NCBI RefSeq assembly: GCF_943371865.1
Contig: NZ_CALRWL010000015.1
Coordinates: 1 to 64,000 of the forward strand
DNA length: 64,000 nucleotides
From: Azorhizobium sp943371865
Lineage (GTDB): Bacteria > Pseudomonadota > Alphaproteobacteria > Rhizobiales > Xanthobacteraceae
Reading direction: 5' to 3'
In this document: piece by piece, positions 41,589 through 50,783 of the stretch
Layout of the letters: each line of letters begins with the position of its first letter
Numbering within the stretch: the stretch's first letter is position 1
Program-made: the position numbers and the translations under genes
Notes under the pieces: model-generated
What the model was told of the DNA's origin: nothing
The model's input: the letters and a program-made list of their open reading frames with translations, nothing else
The model's database searches: none

Positions 41589-42212
41589 ATGCATCCGGTG
41601 CCCGCGAGAAAGACTCCCAGACCTGTCCCATCCGCCCGTCTCGATCGCGACGCCTGGATTGACGCTGCCCGCAAAAGCCTGATCCGCGAGGGCATCGAAC
41701 GGGTCAAGGTTGAGCGCCTGGCGGATGATCTGAAGGTCACGCGCGGCAGCTTCTACTGGCACTTCAAGAATCGCGAGGACCTGCTGTCGGCGCTCCTGCA
41801 ATCCTGGCGGGCGCGCAATATCGATCCCTTCCTGAAGGTGCTCGATCACGATGGGGACCAGCCGGGGGTCCAGTTCCGCAAATACGTCAATCTGTGGTTC
41901 AGTCCGAAGATCTATGATCCGGATTACGATTCCGCCGTGCGCGACTGGGCGCGCAGCGCACCAAAGGTCAAGCGTCTGGTCCGGGAAAGCGATGCGGCGC
42001 GCATGGCGGTGCTGGAGAAGATCTATCTGGCTATGGGGTTTGCCCCGACGGAGGCCGAGGTGCGGGCGCGCATCACCTATTATCATCAGGTGGGTTACTA
42101 TGCGATGCGCATCAAGGAGAGCGCCGCGGTGCGGGCGGCGTTGCTGCCCACCTATGTGGCGATCCTCGCCGGACCGGTCGGCACCGCGGCCTATGAGGAT
42201 GAGACCAAATAA
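41589..42212 (+). CDS. TetR family regulator
   Basis: About 207 residues. The helix-turn-helix region is clear (WIDAARKSLIREGIERVKVE, then LADDLKVTRGSFYWHFKNRE), followed by a helical ligand domain resembling that of regulators ending MGFAPTEAEVRARITYYHQV. Start ATG 41589 is given; GTG 41580 is possible. Divergent from soxBDAG and convergent with livF, so probably a repressor of the sarcosine oxidase operon. Confidence 0.88.
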   Translation: MHPVPARKTPRPVPSARLDRDAWIDAARKSLIREGIERVKVERLADDLKVTRGSFYWHFKNREDLLSALLQSWRARNIDPFLKVLDHDGDQPGVQFRKYVNLWFSPKIYDPDYDSAVRDWARSAPKVKRLVRESDAARMAVLEKIYLAMGFAPTEAEVRARITYYHQVGYYAMRIKESAAVRAALLPTYVAILAGPVGTAAYEDETK

Positions 42213-42230
42213 GGATCGGGGCGAGGCCTG

Positions 42231-42935
42231 TCACAGCCCCAGATAGGCTTCGCGTACCCGGTCGTTGGCGAGCAGATCCTTGGCCGGCGACGACAAGCCG
42301 ATGGTGCCGGATTCCAGCACGTGCCCCTCGTCGGCAACCCCCAGCGCCAGCGCGGCATTCTGTTCCACGATCAGCACCGTCATTCCCTCCGCGCGGATGC
42401 TGCGGATCAGTCCCGCCATCTCGGCGACGATGCGCGGGGCCAGCCCCATGGACGGCTCATCCAGCAGCAGCAACTTGGGGCGGGCCACCAGCGCCCGGGC
42501 GAAGGCCAGCATCTGCTGCTCGCCGCCCGACAGCGTGCCGCTCAATTGGGTGCGGCGTTCCGCCAGCCGGGGAAAGGCCTCGAACATGCGGGCGATGTCC
42601 TTGGCCACCGCCGCCTTGTCCGCATGGATATAGCCGCCCATGACCAGTGTTTCGTGGACGGTAAGATTGCGGAACACCTTGCGGCCCTCCGGCACCTGCA
42701 CCACGCCGAGGCGCACCACCTGTTCCGGCTGCAGGCCGTCGATGCGCGTGCCTTCCAGCAGGATCTCGCCCTGCGTGGGTTTGAGCAGGCCGGAGATGGT
42801 GTTCAGCGTGGTGGATTTGCCGGCCCCATTGGCACCGATCAGCGCGGTGATGGCGCCGGTGGGCACGGTGAGCGAGACGCCGCGCAGGACGGAAATCTCG
42901 CCATAGCCCACATGGAGATTTTCGAGCCTGAGCAT
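42231..42935 (-). CDS. Branched-chain amino acid-type ABC ATPase (LivF-like)
   Basis: A 234-residue ATPase: Walker A GANGAGKST, signature LSGGEQQML, Walker B LLLLDEPSMGLAP, H-loop VLIVEQNAALAL. With the LivG-like ATPase it powers the fused LivHM permease; its start overlaps livG's stop by one base. The transporter lies divergent from hyuAB, suggesting a hydantoin- or amide-type substrate rather than an amino acid. Confidence 0.93.
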   Translation of the reverse strand: MLRLENLHVGYGEISVLRGVSLTVPTGAITALIGANGAGKSTTLNTISGLLKPTQGEILLEGTRIDGLQPEQVVRLGVVQVPEGRKVFRNLTVHETLVMGGYIHADKAAVAKDIARMFEAFPRLAERRTQLSGTLSGGEQQMLAFARALVARPKLLLLDEPSMGLAPRIVAEMAGLIRSIRAEGMTVLIVEQNAALALGVADEGHVLESGTIGLSSPAKDLLANDRVREAYLGL

Positions 42936-43699
42936 CAGATCTCCGTCCGCCCCAGATAGGCGTCAATGACCGCCGGGTGGGCCTGGATCTCCGCCGGCGC
43001 GCCGGTGGCGATCACCTGCCCATGGTGGAGCACGGTGATGGCCCGGCACAAATTCATCACCATCCGCACATTGTGCTCCACCAGCAGAACGGTGATGCCC
43101 TTGGCGGCGATGCGTTCGATCTGCGCCATCAGCGCGCGGGTCTCGGCCGGGTTCATGCCGGCGGCGGGTTCGTCCAGCATCAGCAGGTGCGGGTCCGAGG
43201 CCAGCGCGCGGGCGATCTCCAGCAGGCGCTGGTGGCCGTAGGGGATGGAGCGCGCCCGCTCGCCCGCCAGATGCGACAGCCCCACGAAGGCGAGCCACGC
43301 CTGCGCGATCTCGCGCAGGCGCCTCTCTTCTGCCCGCACCGAGGGGGGCCGGAACAGCGCGCCGAACACATCCGCCGTGCCCATGCGGTTGGCGCCCACC
43401 ATGACGTTTTCCAGAACGGTCATGTCGTGGAACAGTTGGATCTCCTGGAACGTGCGGGCCAGGCCCAGCCGCTGGCGCCGGTCGGGCGGGGCGCTCTGCA
43501 TCTCCTGGTCGCGGAAGACGATGCGGCCGCTGTCGGAGGGGATGACGCCGGTCACCACATTGAAGAAGGTGGACTTGCCCGAGCCGTTCGGGCCGATCAG
43601 CCCGCAGACCGCGCCCGGTTCCACCGTCAGCGAGACATTGTCCAGCGCGGCGAGGCCGCCGAAGCGCTTGGAGACGCCTTCGACCGTGAGCAGGCTCAT
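42935..43699 (-). CDS. Branched-chain amino acid-type ABC ATPase (LivG-like)
   Basis: A 254-residue ATPase: VSKRFGGLAALDNVSLTVE, Walker A GPNGSGKST, signature region IPYGHQRLLEIARAL, Walker B LLMLDEPAAGMNP, H-loop VLLVEHNVRMVM. Complete, unlike the decapitated paralogue at 20217-20781. Overlaps the livHM stop by 4 bp. Confidence 0.93.
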   Translation of the reverse strand: MSLLTVEGVSKRFGGLAALDNVSLTVEPGAVCGLIGPNGSGKSTFFNVVTGVIPSDSGRIVFRDQEMQSAPPDRRQRLGLARTFQEIQLFHDMTVLENVMVGANRMGTADVFGALFRPPSVRAEERRLREIAQAWLAFVGLSHLAGERARSIPYGHQRLLEIARALASDPHLLMLDEPAAGMNPAETRALMAQIERIAAKGITVLLVEHNVRMVMNLCRAITVLHHGQVIATGAPAEIQAHPAVIDAYLGRTEI

Positions 43700-45576
43700 G
43701 GCCGGCCTCCGGTCTTGCGGGGGGCGAGGAGCGCCGAGGTCAGGCGGCGGCCGACCTCGGCCAGGCCGCCGGGCAGGAACAGCATGAACAGGATGATGAG
43801 GCCGCCATAGACCACCAGCCGGAAATCCGCCAGCACCCGCAGCATCTCCGGCAGCAAGGTGACGCCGAAGGCGCCGATGATGGCGCCGGGCAGGGAGCCG
43901 AGCCCGCCGATGACCACCATCGTCACCATCTGCACCGAGGTGAGGAAGCTGAAGCTCTCCGGGCTGATATAGGCCAGGTAATGGGCATAGAGGCTGCCGG
44001 CCAGCCCGGCACAGCCGCTGCCGATGACGAAGGCCTTCACCTTCTGCCGGTCGGCACGGATGCCGCAGGCGATGGCCGCCAGTTCGTTCTCCCGCACCGC
44101 CACCAGCGAGCGGCCGAAGCGGGAGTGCAGCAGCCGGACCACCGCTGCGTAGACCAGGGCCACGACGGCCGAGATGAGGACGAAGAACGCGCCTTCGCTC
44201 TCCACCTCATAGCTGCCGAATGACGGCAGCGGGATGCCGTAGAGCCCGTAGGCGCCATTGGTGATGACCTTCAGGTTCAGCATCAGAAGGACGATGATCT
44301 CGCCCAGCGCCAGGGTGGCCATGGCCAGGAAATGGCCGCTCAGCCGCAGGATCGGCGCCACCACCAGGGCCGCGCAGCCGGCCAGGATGCCCGCCAGGGG
44401 AAGTGCAAGCCAGAACGGCACGCCGAGCTTCATGGTGACCAGCGCCGAGGTATAGGCGCCGATGCCGTAGAAGCCGGCCTGCCCGAATGAGAACTGCCCG
44501 GTGAGGCCGACGATCACCTGCAGGCCGAGGGCGGCCAAGGCGGCGATCAGCGACATATTGACGATGCGCAGCAGATAGGCGTCGCCAAACCAGCCCACCC
44601 CAGCCCAGATCGCCAGCAGCCCGCCGGCCAGCGCCAGCTTGCGGGCGGGGGTGGCGATGAGGGCGGAAATGTCGCTGACCGAGACCTTTGCCGCGTCGCT
44701 GGCCGGCCGGCCCTTGGGCAGGCGGGGGCGGAAGAACAGCATCAGGATGGCGATCAGCAGGGCATAGGTGACGATGTTCTTGTAATCGGAGGAGATGAGC
44801 CCGGCGGTGAGGGTCTCGATCACCCCCAGGGCCAGCCCGCCGACCATGGTGCCGACGATGCCGAAGCCGCCCAAAGCCGTGGCCGCGAAGGCCTTGATGA
44901 TCAGCGAGTGACCCAGCCCGAACGAGGCGAAGAACAAGGGCGCGATCAGCACGCCCGCGGCGCCGCCCAGGGCGGCGCTGAGGCCGAAGGTGAGCGCCAC
45001 GTTGCGCCGGCGGCCGACCCCATAGAGCGCGGCGGTGGTGGCATCCAGCGAGGCGGCGCGCCAGGCGATGCCGGTCACCGTGCGCTGGAAGAACCATTGC
45101 AGGGCGCCCATCACCACCAGGCTCACGCCCATGATCCACAGTTGCAGCGGCTGCACCCGCAGGCCCAGGATCACCAAAGGCTGCGAGGAGAACAGGTCTG
45201 GATAGGCAATGGGTTCGCGGCCCCAGAAGATGATGGCCAGGGCCTGAAGGGCGATGGACAGGCCCAGCGTGGCGATCAGTAGGTTGAGCTGCGGCGCCTT
45301 GCGCACCATGATCGGGCCGAGAATGAAGCGCTCGATGATGACGCCGACGATGCCGGTGGCGACGGCGGAGATCAGCACCGCGCCCACGAAGGGCACTCCC
45401 AGCTGGGCGGTGAGCATGAGGCCGAAGAATGCGCCCAGCATGACCATTTCGCTGTGGGCGAAATTGATCAGGTCCGTGGCCTTGAGGGTGAGCGCAAAGC
45501 CAAGGCCGATCAGGCTGTAGACACAGCCGATGGTGAGCCCGGAGACGACAAGTTGCGCGATCGTGTCAAAGGTCAT
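43696..45576 (-). CDS. Fused LivH-LivM ABC permease
   Basis: A 626-residue protein joining both permease subunits of a Liv-type importer. Residues 1-290 are LivH (GLTIGCVYSLIGLGFALTLK, ATALGGFGIVGTMVGGLALG); residues 310-626 are LivM (QVIVGLTGQFSFGQAGFYGI, SRFGRSLVAVRENELAAIAC, GGLGSLPGAIIGA). The linker (RPRLPKGRPASDAAKVSVSD) is polar with no stop codon or frameshift. Such fusions occur in the family; each half keeps its normal helices. Confidence 0.92.
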   Translation of the reverse strand: MTFDTIAQLVVSGLTIGCVYSLIGLGFALTLKATDLINFAHSEMVMLGAFFGLMLTAQLGVPFVGAVLISAVATGIVGVIIERFILGPIMVRKAPQLNLLIATLGLSIALQALAIIFWGREPIAYPDLFSSQPLVILGLRVQPLQLWIMGVSLVVMGALQWFFQRTVTGIAWRAASLDATTAALYGVGRRRNVALTFGLSAALGGAAGVLIAPLFFASFGLGHSLIIKAFAATALGGFGIVGTMVGGLALGVIETLTAGLISSDYKNIVTYALLIAILMLFFRPRLPKGRPASDAAKVSVSDISALIATPARKLALAGGLLAIWAGVGWFGDAYLLRIVNMSLIAALAALGLQVIVGLTGQFSFGQAGFYGIGAYTSALVTMKLGVPFWLALPLAGILAGCAALVVAPILRLSGHFLAMATLALGEIIVLLMLNLKVITNGAYGLYGIPLPSFGSYEVESEGAFFVLISAVVALVYAAVVRLLHSRFGRSLVAVRENELAAIACGIRADRQKVKAFVIGSGCAGLAGSLYAHYLAYISPESFSFLTSVQMVTMVVIGGLGSLPGAIIGAFGVTLLPEMLRVLADFRLVVYGGLIILFMLFLPGGLAEVGRRLTSALLAPRKTGGRP

Positions 45577-45685
45577 GGACGCACATCATCGCGGGCGGGC
45601 CTCTCGGGGGTGGGGGAGGCGGCAGAGCGCCGCCCCAGGGCTCCGGGGCCAGCCTGCGGGGCCGGCCCAGAGCGACGCGGGCGCT

Positions 45686-46804
45686 TCAGCGCCCGACGAT
45701 CACCTTCTTGCCGTCCTTGATTTCCACCTTGTAGAGCGGAAACTGCGCCTCGCCCGTGGCATCGAAGGTCCATTGGCCTAGAATGCCGGTGTAGGCCGTG
45801 CCGGGCTTGAGGCTGGCCGCATAGTCGCGCACCACCTGGCGATCCGCCTTGCCGGCCTTGGTGACCGCCGCGTGGATGATGCCGACGGTGTCATACATCT
45901 CTGCCACCCAGCCGTCGGGATCGCGCCCGTACTGGTCCTTGTAGCGCTTCACGAACTCCTGGACCTTCGGGTCGGGGTCCACCGGGGTGAAGGGCTCCAT
46001 CACCACCGCGCCTTCCACCGCCTCGCCGCCCAGTTCGATATATTTGGGCGTGGCATTGCCGGTGTCGCCCAGCAGTTTCAAGTTCATGCCCAGCGCCTTG
46101 GCCTGCTTGGCGATGAGCGCGGAGGCGGTGTAGGCGCCAACCGCGTAGAGCGCGGTTGCGCCGGCCTGCTTTGCCTTGCTCAACTGGCCGGTAAAGTCCT
46201 GGTCGGCGCGGGGGAAGCTCTCGAACGCCACCGGCTGGACGCCGAGCGCCGCCAGGGCCGTCTTGAAGCCGTTGGCCATGGAGGCGCCGTATTCATCATC
46301 CGAATACAAGACGGCGATCTTCTTTTCGCCGAGCTTGTTCACCGTGAAGTCGGCGAGCGCCTTGGTCTGTCCTTCGGCGCCCACCGCAATGCGGAACACC
46401 CATTCGGAGCCCTGCTTGGTGATGGCGGCGCCGACGCCCGGGGTGAATTGGGGGGTCTTGTAGCGCTTGGTGATGGGCACCATGGCCAGGGCACACGGGC
46501 TGTTCAGGGCGCCGAGCACGGCCACCACATTCTCGCGCGTCACCAGCTTCACGGTGGCGTTCACCGACTGATCGCAATTGCTGGCGTCGTCTTCCGAGAA
46601 CAGCTCGATCTTGTAGGGGCCGCCCTGGGCGTTGATTTCCTTGGCGCGCATCTCGGCGCCGGTGATCTGGCTCTGGCCGCCGGCGGCGAAGGCGCCGGTG
46701 AGGGGGCCCACCACGCCGATCTTGATCACCTGCTGAGCGTGGGCCGGCCCGGCTGCGAGGCTGGCCGCGAGGGCCAGCGCTGCGAACATTTCGGCATGCC
46801 TCAT
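45686..46804 (-). CDS. Branched-chain amino acid-type ABC substrate-binding protein
   Basis: A 372-residue LivK-like receptor with signal peptide (MFAALALAASLAAGPAHAQ, residues 5-23) and the Peripla_BP_6 fold (VIKIGVVGPLTGAFAAGGQS, VAVLGALNSPCALAMVPITK). The ATG at 46804 starts directly before the leader. It is first in the liv operon, divergent from hyuA. Confidence 0.93.
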   Translation of the reverse strand: MRHAEMFAALALAASLAAGPAHAQQVIKIGVVGPLTGAFAAGGQSQITGAEMRAKEINAQGGPYKIELFSEDDASNCDQSVNATVKLVTRENVVAVLGALNSPCALAMVPITKRYKTPQFTPGVGAAITKQGSEWVFRIAVGAEGQTKALADFTVNKLGEKKIAVLYSDDEYGASMANGFKTALAALGVQPVAFESFPRADQDFTGQLSKAKQAGATALYAVGAYTASALIAKQAKALGMNLKLLGDTGNATPKYIELGGEAVEGAVVMEPFTPVDPDPKVQEFVKRYKDQYGRDPDGWVAEMYDTVGIIHAAVTKAGKADRQVVRDYAASLKPGTAYTGILGQWTFDATGEAQFPLYKVEIKDGKKVIVGR

Positions 46805-46915
46805 GAACCCCTCCGACCGATGCGCGAGGCGGCGTTTTCCGCCCGATGAAGCTTGACGATAATTTAACGTCGCCGGTCTGTCATGCTGTATTACCAAGCA
46901 GTCATGCATATTTTC

Positions 46916-46931
46916 CATACAACGATGTATG
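46916..46931. promoter_or_regulatory. Palindrome in the liv/hyuA divergent promoter region
   Basis: CATACA-ACGA-TGTATG is a perfect 6-bp-arm inverted repeat in the 200-bp AT-richer gap between livK and hyuA. Candidate operator; no regulator gene adjoins it. Confidence 0.35.
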
Positions 46932-47004
46932 TTGACGAACGCGGCGCGATGCCGACAATGACCGGGCATGGCGTGGGCGTCGGACGGGTGTCGGGGTGCA
47001 GCGG

Positions 47005-49104
47005 ATGATCAGGATCGGCGTGGACATCGGCGGCACCTTCACCGACTTCGCCCTGTCGGGCGCGCCGGATGGCCGGCTCCACCTTCACAAGCAGCTCACC
47101 ACTCCGGACGACCCCTCCGCGGCGGTGGTGGAGGGCTGCCAGGCGATTCTCGCGCAGGCGGGGCTGGATCTCGCGCAGGTGGGCGAGATCATCCATGGCA
47201 CCACGCTGGTCACCAATGCGGTGATCGAGCGGCGCGGCGCGCGCACCGGCATGCTGGTGACCAAGGGCTTTGCCGATCAGCTCGATATGGGACTGGAGCA
47301 GCGCTACGACCTGTTCGACCTGCGCATCCGCTTCGCCCCGCCGGTGGTGGCGCGCGGCTGCCGGGCGGAGATCGATGAGCGGGTCCGCTTCGACGGCAGC
47401 ATTGAGCGGCCGCTCGATCCAGACAGTGTCACCGCAGCGGTGGCGGACCTCATGGCGCGCGAAAAGATCGAGGCGCTCGCCATCTGCTTCCTGCACGCTT
47501 ATGCCAACCCGGCCCATGAGCAGGCGGCCCGCGACGGCGTGGCGCAGGCATTTCCGCAGCTTTACGTGTCCACGTCCGCGGATGTTTTTCCGTATCTGCG
47601 GGAATATGAGCGCTGGACCACGTGCACGGTCAATGCCTATACGCAGCCGCTGTTCGACCGCTATCTGCGCCGTCTGGAAGACACTCTGGCCCATCTGGGG
47701 TTCGCCGGCCGGCTCTACATGATGTCGTCCAGCGGCGGCACCGTGACGCCGGAGACCGCCCGGCGCTATCCGGTGCGCATGCTGGAATCCGGACCTGCCG
47801 CTGGCGTGCTCATGGCCGCCGAGCATGCGCGACGGCTGGGCCTTGCCAATGTGCTGGCCTTCGACCTCGGCGGCACCACCGCCAAGGGGGCGCTGGTGCG
47901 GGAGGGGGTGGCGCTGAAAAAATACGAGATGGAGGTGGCCCGCACCTATCATCACAAAAGAGGCAGCGGGCTGTCGCTGAAGCTGCCGGTCATCGACATG
48001 ACGGAGATCGGCTCGGGCGGCGGAAGCATTGCAAATGTTGACGAACGGGGCGTCGTGAAGGTCGGGCCGCGGTCCGCCGGCGCCGATCCGGGACCGGCCT
48101 GCTATGGCCGGGGCGGGGCGGCGGCGACGTTGACGGATGCCAATCTGGTGCTGGGGTTGCTGGATCCGGCCTTCTTCCTGGGGGGCAAGATGGGGCTCGG
48201 GCCGCAGGCCGCGGAAGAAGCCATAATCCTCAATGTTGCCAAGCCCTTGGGCCTCGATCTATCGCGCGCCGCCTGGGGCATCCATGAGGTGGTGAACGAG
48301 GACATCGCCCGCGCCTTCCGCATCCATGCCATCGAGCGCGGGTTCGACTGCCGGCAGGCGACGATGATCGCCTTCGGCGGCGGCGGCCCGATCCATGCCA
48401 CTGGCGTTGCACGCAAATTGCGGGTGGCGCGGATCGTCCTGCCGCCCGGCGCAGGGGTGATGTCGGCGCTCGGCCTGCTGGCCAGCCCGCTGTCGTTCGA
48501 GCTGGCGCGCTCGCATCTGGTGGAGCTGGAGCATCTGGATGCGACACGCTTCGCTGCGGAATTCACCAAACTTGTGACCGAAGCCGCGTCGTATTTGGAC
48601 GCGGCCGGCATCGCCCCGCAGGACATCGTCCGCGACCTGCGGGTGGACGCCCGCTATCGCGGCCAGGGCCACGAGATCGAGCTGGTGCTGCCCGACCGGC
48701 CGCTGGAAGAGGTGTTCCCGCTGCTGGCCGACATGTTCGCCGCGCACTATCGCGCCGCCTTCAAGGTGGATGCCTTGAAGGAGCCGATCGAGCTGGTCAG
48801 CTGGAAGGTGGACGTGCGCGGTCCGGCGCCGGAATTGAGCGGCGAGACCGGTTCGCGCGCGCCGGCCGGGACGGCGCTGAAGGGCCACCGGCAGGTCTAT
48901 CTGCCCGAGCAGAACGGCTTTGCCGCAGTGCCGGTCTATGATCGCTATGCGCTGGCCCCCGGCGCCACGGTGGCCGGCCCGGCGGTGATCGAGGAGCGGG
49001 AGTCCACCTGCCTGTTGCGCGCCGGCGACCTGGCGCAGGTGGACGCGGCGTTCAATCTGGTGGTCGAAATCGCCGCCGCCACCCGCGCGGGAGATGTCGC
49101 ATGA
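47005..49104 (+). CDS. hyuA: Hydantoinase/oxoprolinase subunit A
   Basis: A 699-residue ATP-dependent ring-opening subunit of the hydantoinase/5-oxoprolinase family. The ASKHA ATPase motifs are clear: RIGVDIGGTFTDFALSG at the N-terminus, GTTLVTNAVIERRGARTGML, SSGGTVTPE, FDLGGTTAKGALV and GGGGPIHATG. Family members hydrolyse hydantoins, N-methylhydantoin, 5-oxoproline, caprolactam or carboxylate acetone. GTG 46996 is an alternative start. Coupled to hyuB by a 4-bp overlap. Confidence 0.92.
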   Translation: MIRIGVDIGGTFTDFALSGAPDGRLHLHKQLTTPDDPSAAVVEGCQAILAQAGLDLAQVGEIIHGTTLVTNAVIERRGARTGMLVTKGFADQLDMGLEQRYDLFDLRIRFAPPVVARGCRAEIDERVRFDGSIERPLDPDSVTAAVADLMAREKIEALAICFLHAYANPAHEQAARDGVAQAFPQLYVSTSADVFPYLREYERWTTCTVNAYTQPLFDRYLRRLEDTLAHLGFAGRLYMMSSSGGTVTPETARRYPVRMLESGPAAGVLMAAEHARRLGLANVLAFDLGGTTAKGALVREGVALKKYEMEVARTYHHKRGSGLSLKLPVIDMTEIGSGGGSIANVDERGVVKVGPRSAGADPGPACYGRGGAAATLTDANLVLGLLDPAFFLGGKMGLGPQAAEEAIILNVAKPLGLDLSRAAWGIHEVVNEDIARAFRIHAIERGFDCRQATMIAFGGGGPIHATGVARKLRVARIVLPPGAGVMSALGLLASPLSFELARSHLVELEHLDATRFAAEFTKLVTEAASYLDAAGIAPQDIVRDLRVDARYRGQGHEIELVLPDRPLEEVFPLLADMFAAHYRAAFKVDALKEPIELVSWKVDVRGPAPELSGETGSRAPAGTALKGHRQVYLPEQNGFAAVPVYDRYALAPGATVAGPAVIEERESTCLLRAGDLAQVDAAFNLVVEIAAATRAGDVA

Positions 49105-50783
49105 CAGGGAGTGCCACAATGAGTCACGGCATGGAACACCCTGTGGCATCCGCGACCGGTTTGGACCTGGATCCCCTCAGCCTCGGCATCATGTGGGACC
49201 GGCTGATCTCCATCAGCGACGAGATCGTCGAGACGCTGGTGCGCACCTCCTTCTCCACCATCGTGCGGGAGGGTTACGACCTCTCGGTGATGCTGTTCGA
49301 CCGGGAGGCCCGCATGATGGTGCAGGGCACACGGTCGATCCCGGTGTTCGTGGGCACCGCCCCGGTCACCTTGCGCCACATGCTGAACCGCTTCCCGCCC
49401 GAGACCCTGAAGCCCGGCGACGTGGTGGTGACCAATGACCCGATGATGGGCACCGGCCACCTGTTCGACATCTGCGTGATGCGGCCGGTGTTCCAGAATG
49501 GCGCGCTGGTGGCCTATTCCATGAGCGTCACCCATCTGCCGGACATCGGCGGCATGGGCTTCTCGGCCGTGGCCACCGAGATGTATCACGAGGGCATCCT
49601 GATCCCCATCTGCAAGCTCTATGATGAGGGCGTGCTCAATGAATTGCTGGTGGAGATCATCCGCAGCAATGTGCGGGTGCCCGAGCAGGTGCTGGGCGAC
49701 ATCTTCGCCAATGTGAGCTGCACCGAGGTGGGTGCGCGCCAATTGGTGGAGTTCATGGCCGAATATGGGGTGGCCGATCTGGTGCCGCTGTCACGGGCGA
49801 TCCAGGCGCAGTCAGAGCAGGCCATGCGGGCCCGCATCCGCGAGATCCCCGATGGCGTCTATACCAACCGGATCGACTTCGAGGGCATCGACGGCCCGCT
49901 GCATCTGGCCTGCCGCATCGACAAGGCGGGCGATGGGCTGGCGATCGATTTCACTGGCTCCAGCCCGGCGGTGCGGGCGGGCATCAATGTGCCGTTCTGC
50001 TACACCCGTGCCATGGCGCTGTTCTCCATCAAGTGCCTCACGGCGCCGTCCATTCCCAATAATGAGGGCTCGGTGGCCCCGGTCGAGGTGCGTGCGCCGG
50101 AAGGCTCGATCCTCAACGCCATTCCGCCCATGGCCACCGCCGGCCGGCACATCGTCGGGCACTTCGTGACGCCGCTGATCTTCGGTGCGCTGGCCAAGGC
50201 GCTGCCGGAGCGGGTGCAGGCGGATTGCGGCATGATCAATATCGTCACCTTCCAGGGGCGCCAGCCCAATGGCCGGCAGCTTTCGGCGCTGTATTTCGCC
50301 GCCGGCGGCTTTGGTGCGCTGGACCAACTGGACGGCTACTCCACCACGCCGGGGCCGTCCAACATGGGCTGCGTGCCGGTGGAGACCTGGGAAAGCCGCA
50401 CCGGCCTCACCGTGGAGCACAAGCATCTGCTGCCGGATTCCGGCGGGCCGGGGGCGGCGCGGGGCGGGCTTGGGCAGGAGATCCAGTTTCGCAACGACAC
50501 CGGCGCCGAGGTGGTGGTGTTCTCCATGGCCAATCGCACCGAGTTCGCGCCCAAGGGCCTGGCCGGCGGCGGCGCCGGCACGCTGCGCGAGCACCGCATC
50601 AATGGCGTGGTGGTGGACCCCAAGGGGCGGCAGGTGCTGGCGCCCGGCGACCGCATGACATTGCGCGAGGCCGGCGGCGGCGGCATGGGCGACCCCAGGG
50701 CGCGCGACCGCGCGGCGGTGGCGGCCGATCTGCGCGACGGGCTCATCAGCGCCGACGCGGCACGGGACGTCTACGGGCTTTAG
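49101..50783 (+). CDS. hyuB: Hydantoinase/oxoprolinase subunit B
   Basis: A 560-residue partner subunit: DPLSLGIMWDRLISISDEIV, VVTNDPMMGTGHLFDI, DIGGMGFSA, NNEGSVAPVEV and the C-terminal FAPKGLAGGGAGTLREHRIN and GGGGMGDPRARDR. Probably forms an active complex with HyuA acting on the substrate of the divergent Liv importer. Its last 35 codons recur twice downstream in a tandem duplication. Confidence 0.92.
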   Translation: MTGSATMSHGMEHPVASATGLDLDPLSLGIMWDRLISISDEIVETLVRTSFSTIVREGYDLSVMLFDREARMMVQGTRSIPVFVGTAPVTLRHMLNRFPPETLKPGDVVVTNDPMMGTGHLFDICVMRPVFQNGALVAYSMSVTHLPDIGGMGFSAVATEMYHEGILIPICKLYDEGVLNELLVEIIRSNVRVPEQVLGDIFANVSCTEVGARQLVEFMAEYGVADLVPLSRAIQAQSEQAMRARIREIPDGVYTNRIDFEGIDGPLHLACRIDKAGDGLAIDFTGSSPAVRAGINVPFCYTRAMALFSIKCLTAPSIPNNEGSVAPVEVRAPEGSILNAIPPMATAGRHIVGHFVTPLIFGALAKALPERVQADCGMINIVTFQGRQPNGRQLSALYFAAGGFGALDQLDGYSTTPGPSNMGCVPVETWESRTGLTVEHKHLLPDSGGPGAARGGLGQEIQFRNDTGAEVVVFSMANRTEFAPKGLAGGGAGTLREHRINGVVVDPKGRQVLAPGDRMTLREAGGGGMGDPRARDRAAVAADLRDGLISADAARDVYGL

